The position numbers and the translations under genes were made by a program. DNA of 40,365 nt from Verrucomicrobia bacterium Ga0077533 (GTDB taxonomy: Bacteria > Verrucomicrobiota > Verrucomicrobiia > Opitutales > Opitutaceae): NCBI GenBank assembly GCA_001464505.1, contig LNEH01000201.1, positions 1-40,365 on the forward strand, in the 5' to 3' direction. The notes under the pieces were generated by a model. The model made no database searches. It saw nothing but the letters and a program-made list of their open reading frames with translations, and was not told the origin of the DNA. Of this stretch, positions 38,782-40,365 are shown one piece after another (within the stretch, counting starts at the first letter, position 1; every line of letters starts with the position of its first letter).

Positions 38782-40273
38782 GCGCTAAGTTAAGACCGGT
38801 GATCGTCATTTTTTCGCGCGGGATGGGGCGACGACCATTTGGTGCCGCGGCTTGGTCAGCAATTGATAGGATTTGGGGCGTCTTTTGCGCACGCGCGGTT
38901 CGACGCGATCAGGTCGGTCCGGCACTTGATCGGCCGCAATGATGCGCAGCAGTTCCTGGCGGGCGCGCCGGAAAGCAAACATCTGTGGAGCGAACAGCGG
39001 CGTCCATTGCCGCAGAGTATCGACGGTGCCTTTGAAGCTGAGGCGGGCCAGCTCTACGCCGTGCGTCCAGGCGGCCTCGAGCATGAGTGCCCGCACGAGG
39101 TTGTAGGCGATCACCTGCAGCCAGACCTCCTTCTCGATGAGTTCGGGGGACTGACAACGCAGCACGTCAAGCCCGAGCGTCGTTTTGATGTCGCGGAAGC
39201 ACAGTTCCACCGCCCAGCGCCGCCGGTAGAGCGCGGCAATCGCCTCGTCGGGGTAGGCTTGGTCGTCGAGCAAGGTCGTCACCAGCACGACTTGCTCGGT
39301 GCGGAAGCCCGGCACGCTCACGCGGAAGCGCACCAGCCGCACGGTCAGGGCCGCCGGCAGCTCCTGCCACTGGGCCTTGGTCCAGGTCGCTTGCCGCTGG
39401 GGCTTTTTCCAGATCATCCGCCGGCCCTTGAGCCGGCGAGCCTGATGGACGCGCATCACCACATCCGCTCCCTTGTTTTGCAGCAGGGCGATCAAGCCCC
39501 AGCCACAAAATCCCCGGTCGGTGAGCACGACCTCGCCTTTTTCGATCCAGCCGAGCAACTGGCGGGCCAGCGGGATCTCGTGCGCCTTCCAGGATGCGAG
39601 CGCGAAGCGCACGAGCCGACCGGTGGCCAGACAGAACAAACCGACCAGCTGCGCGGTGGGAAAGCCGCCGCCGGGTTTTTGTCCGCTCGCATAGGGCCAG
39701 CGGGCGCGGTTCTCGGCGGTGTCGGGCATCGACACCCCGCAGCCGTCCAGCACCTTCACCGGCCGACCGCACCACCGCCACGCCTCCTTGGTGCGGCGCT
39801 CAATCCAGCCGCCGAGTTCTTCATGCGCGGCGCGCAACGTGTCGAGCGACAGACGGGCCCGCGCCTGGCAATACGCGCTGGTGCTCTCGTCGGGTGGCCG
39901 GCGCTGGCCGAGCACCCGCCACGCCTGCACCCGCCGCACCGCCTCGCGACAGGCACTGCCTCGGGTCAGCACCTGGCCCAGAAACGCGATGAAGGTCACC
40001 CACGGAGTGAACACGCGCTCGCGCTGTTTCCCGGTCGGGGCGAACCGCCCGGCGGGAATGAACCGCGCGACCAGCGTCGCCAGACCGTCGAGCGTCTCGG
40101 CTTGCCCGCCCACACGCCCCGCCGCCGCCTGCGCCCGGCACCCGCACAACCGATGGGAAAATCCGGGCAGATACATCGTCAGGTTTTTCATGCGGAAGCC
40201 GGCAGCAGGCTCCGCGCCGTGCCACCGGCTTTTCTTCCTCAAAAATCAACGAAGACCGGCCTTAACTTAGCCC
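38782..40273. mobile_element. IS4-family insertion sequence
   Basis: Terminal inverted repeats: 38782-38814 (GCGCTAAGTTAAGACCGGT...) and the reverse complement of 40242-40273 (GGGCTAAGTTAAGGCCGGT...), imperfect over about 32 bp. A single intact transposase gene fills the element. I could not see a convincing target duplication at the flanks (GACCCGAATG on the left, GGATATTTC on the right). Confidence 0.8.
38806..40191 (-). CDS. IS4-family DDE transposase
   Basis: 461 aa from the ATG at 40191; a TTG at 40242 would add 17 residues at the edge of the terminal repeat. DDE residues: Asp in KVLDGCGVSMPDT, Asp in VVLTDRGFCGW, and Glu in YRRRWAVELCFRDIK, which fits the IS4 Y-(2)-R-(3)-E-(6)-K signature exactly. 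The C-terminal domain follows (QVIAYNLVRALMLEAA). The frame is open throughout, so the transposase is probably functional. Its stop codon lies inside the left terminal repeat. Confidence 0.93.
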   Translation of the reverse strand: MKNLTMYLPGFSHRLCGCRAQAAAGRVGGQAETLDGLATLVARFIPAGRFAPTGKQRERVFTPWVTFIAFLGQVLTRGSACREAVRRVQAWRVLGQRRPPDESTSAYCQARARLSLDTLRAAHEELGGWIERRTKEAWRWCGRPVKVLDGCGVSMPDTAENRARWPYASGQKPGGGFPTAQLVGLFCLATGRLVRFALASWKAHEIPLARQLLGWIEKGEVVLTDRGFCGWGLIALLQNKGADVVMRVHQARRLKGRRMIWKKPQRQATWTKAQWQELPAALTVRLVRFRVSVPGFRTEQVVLVTTLLDDQAYPDEAIAALYRRRWAVELCFRDIKTTLGLDVLRCQSPELIEKEVWLQVIAYNLVRALMLEAAWTHGVELARLSFKGTVDTLRQWTPLFAPQMFAFRRARQELLRIIAADQVPDRPDRVEPRVRKRRPKSYQLLTKPRHQMVVAPSRAKK

Positions 40274-40365
40274 GGATATTTCACACGGGGATCGCGTGAG
40301 CGGGAATCGGGCGACTTTGGGGTGGTTTTCCCCGGCGGACTGACTCGAACGCACCGGTCGGAGGT
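40274..40365. other. Right-edge sequence beyond the IS
   Basis: 92 bp with no recognisable gene or repeat. It may be the continuation of whatever the IS interrupted, but I could not connect it in frame to the transposase remnant left of the IS. Confidence 0.3.

Noticed and set aside
38770-40285. Target-site duplication for the IS4 element
   Set aside because: Bases on the two sides do not match over any convincing length.
1-40365. CRISPR array
   Set aside because: The repeats seen are inverted, diverse and intergenic; no array of identical direct repeats with unique spacers was found.

Overview
This is a G+C-rich bacterial chromosome segment, most likely from a member of the Verrucomicrobiota (Opitutales-like). 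That placement is inferred from a SufS/SufU pair, a two-lobed ThyX-type protein, a REP-associated tyrosine transposase of a kind I associate with this group, and gene spacers packed with inverted repeats. I ran no database search. The backbone is housekeeping metabolism. The unusual content is a dense set of small repeat elements plus a few accessory insertions.

Layout. 1-5026 (minus strand): preT, preA, a small four-helix-bundle gene and mmsA. With the carbamoylase-type amidohydrolase transcribed the other way at 5286, these fit reductive pyrimidine breakdown (uracil/thymine to beta-amino acid to acyl-CoA). 6546-7955: an MBL-fold hydrolase, then a REP-associated tyrosine transposase between two REP hairpins and broken by a 100-bp miniature element. 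7969-9828 (minus): sufS and sufU for Fe-S cluster assembly. 9959-12016 (minus): a type II NADH dehydrogenase fused to a cyclic-nucleotide-binding domain and a CBS pair. 12142-12231: tRNA-Ser(GGA). 12347-27477 (plus): an NDH-1 (complex I) operon in the order nuoB-C-D-E, a small membrane ORF, then F-G-H-I-J-K-L-M-N. No nuoA is present. SufS/SufU, the NDH-2 fusion and the iron-sulfur-rich NDH-1 form a functionally coherent respiratory block.

27493-31291 is accessory: a Fic-fold protein with a degenerate active-site motif and a cluster of operator-like palindromes, a displaced second copy of the nuoN 3' end, and a visibly lower-G+C three-gene cassette that includes a PD-(D/E)XK-type nuclease. 31348-38419 returns to backbone genes: ThyX-like protein, small exported protein, endonuclease/exonuclease/phosphatase-family protein, coiled-coil protein, ComEC-like protein, RarA and an exported protein. 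38486-40273 holds a transposase remnant and an IS4-family insertion sequence.

The strongest unexplained pattern is that every long spacer of the nuo operon (8 of 8 spacers of 100 nt or more) contains one or two nested inverted repeats whose arms are built of short periodic words, and each spacer uses a different or differently combined family. The four-helix-bundle gene (relatives occur in 23S rRNA intervening sequences) sits between arms of the same style, which suggests how such elements might be connected. A separate miniature element with 13-bp terminal repeats and TTA target duplications occurs twice.
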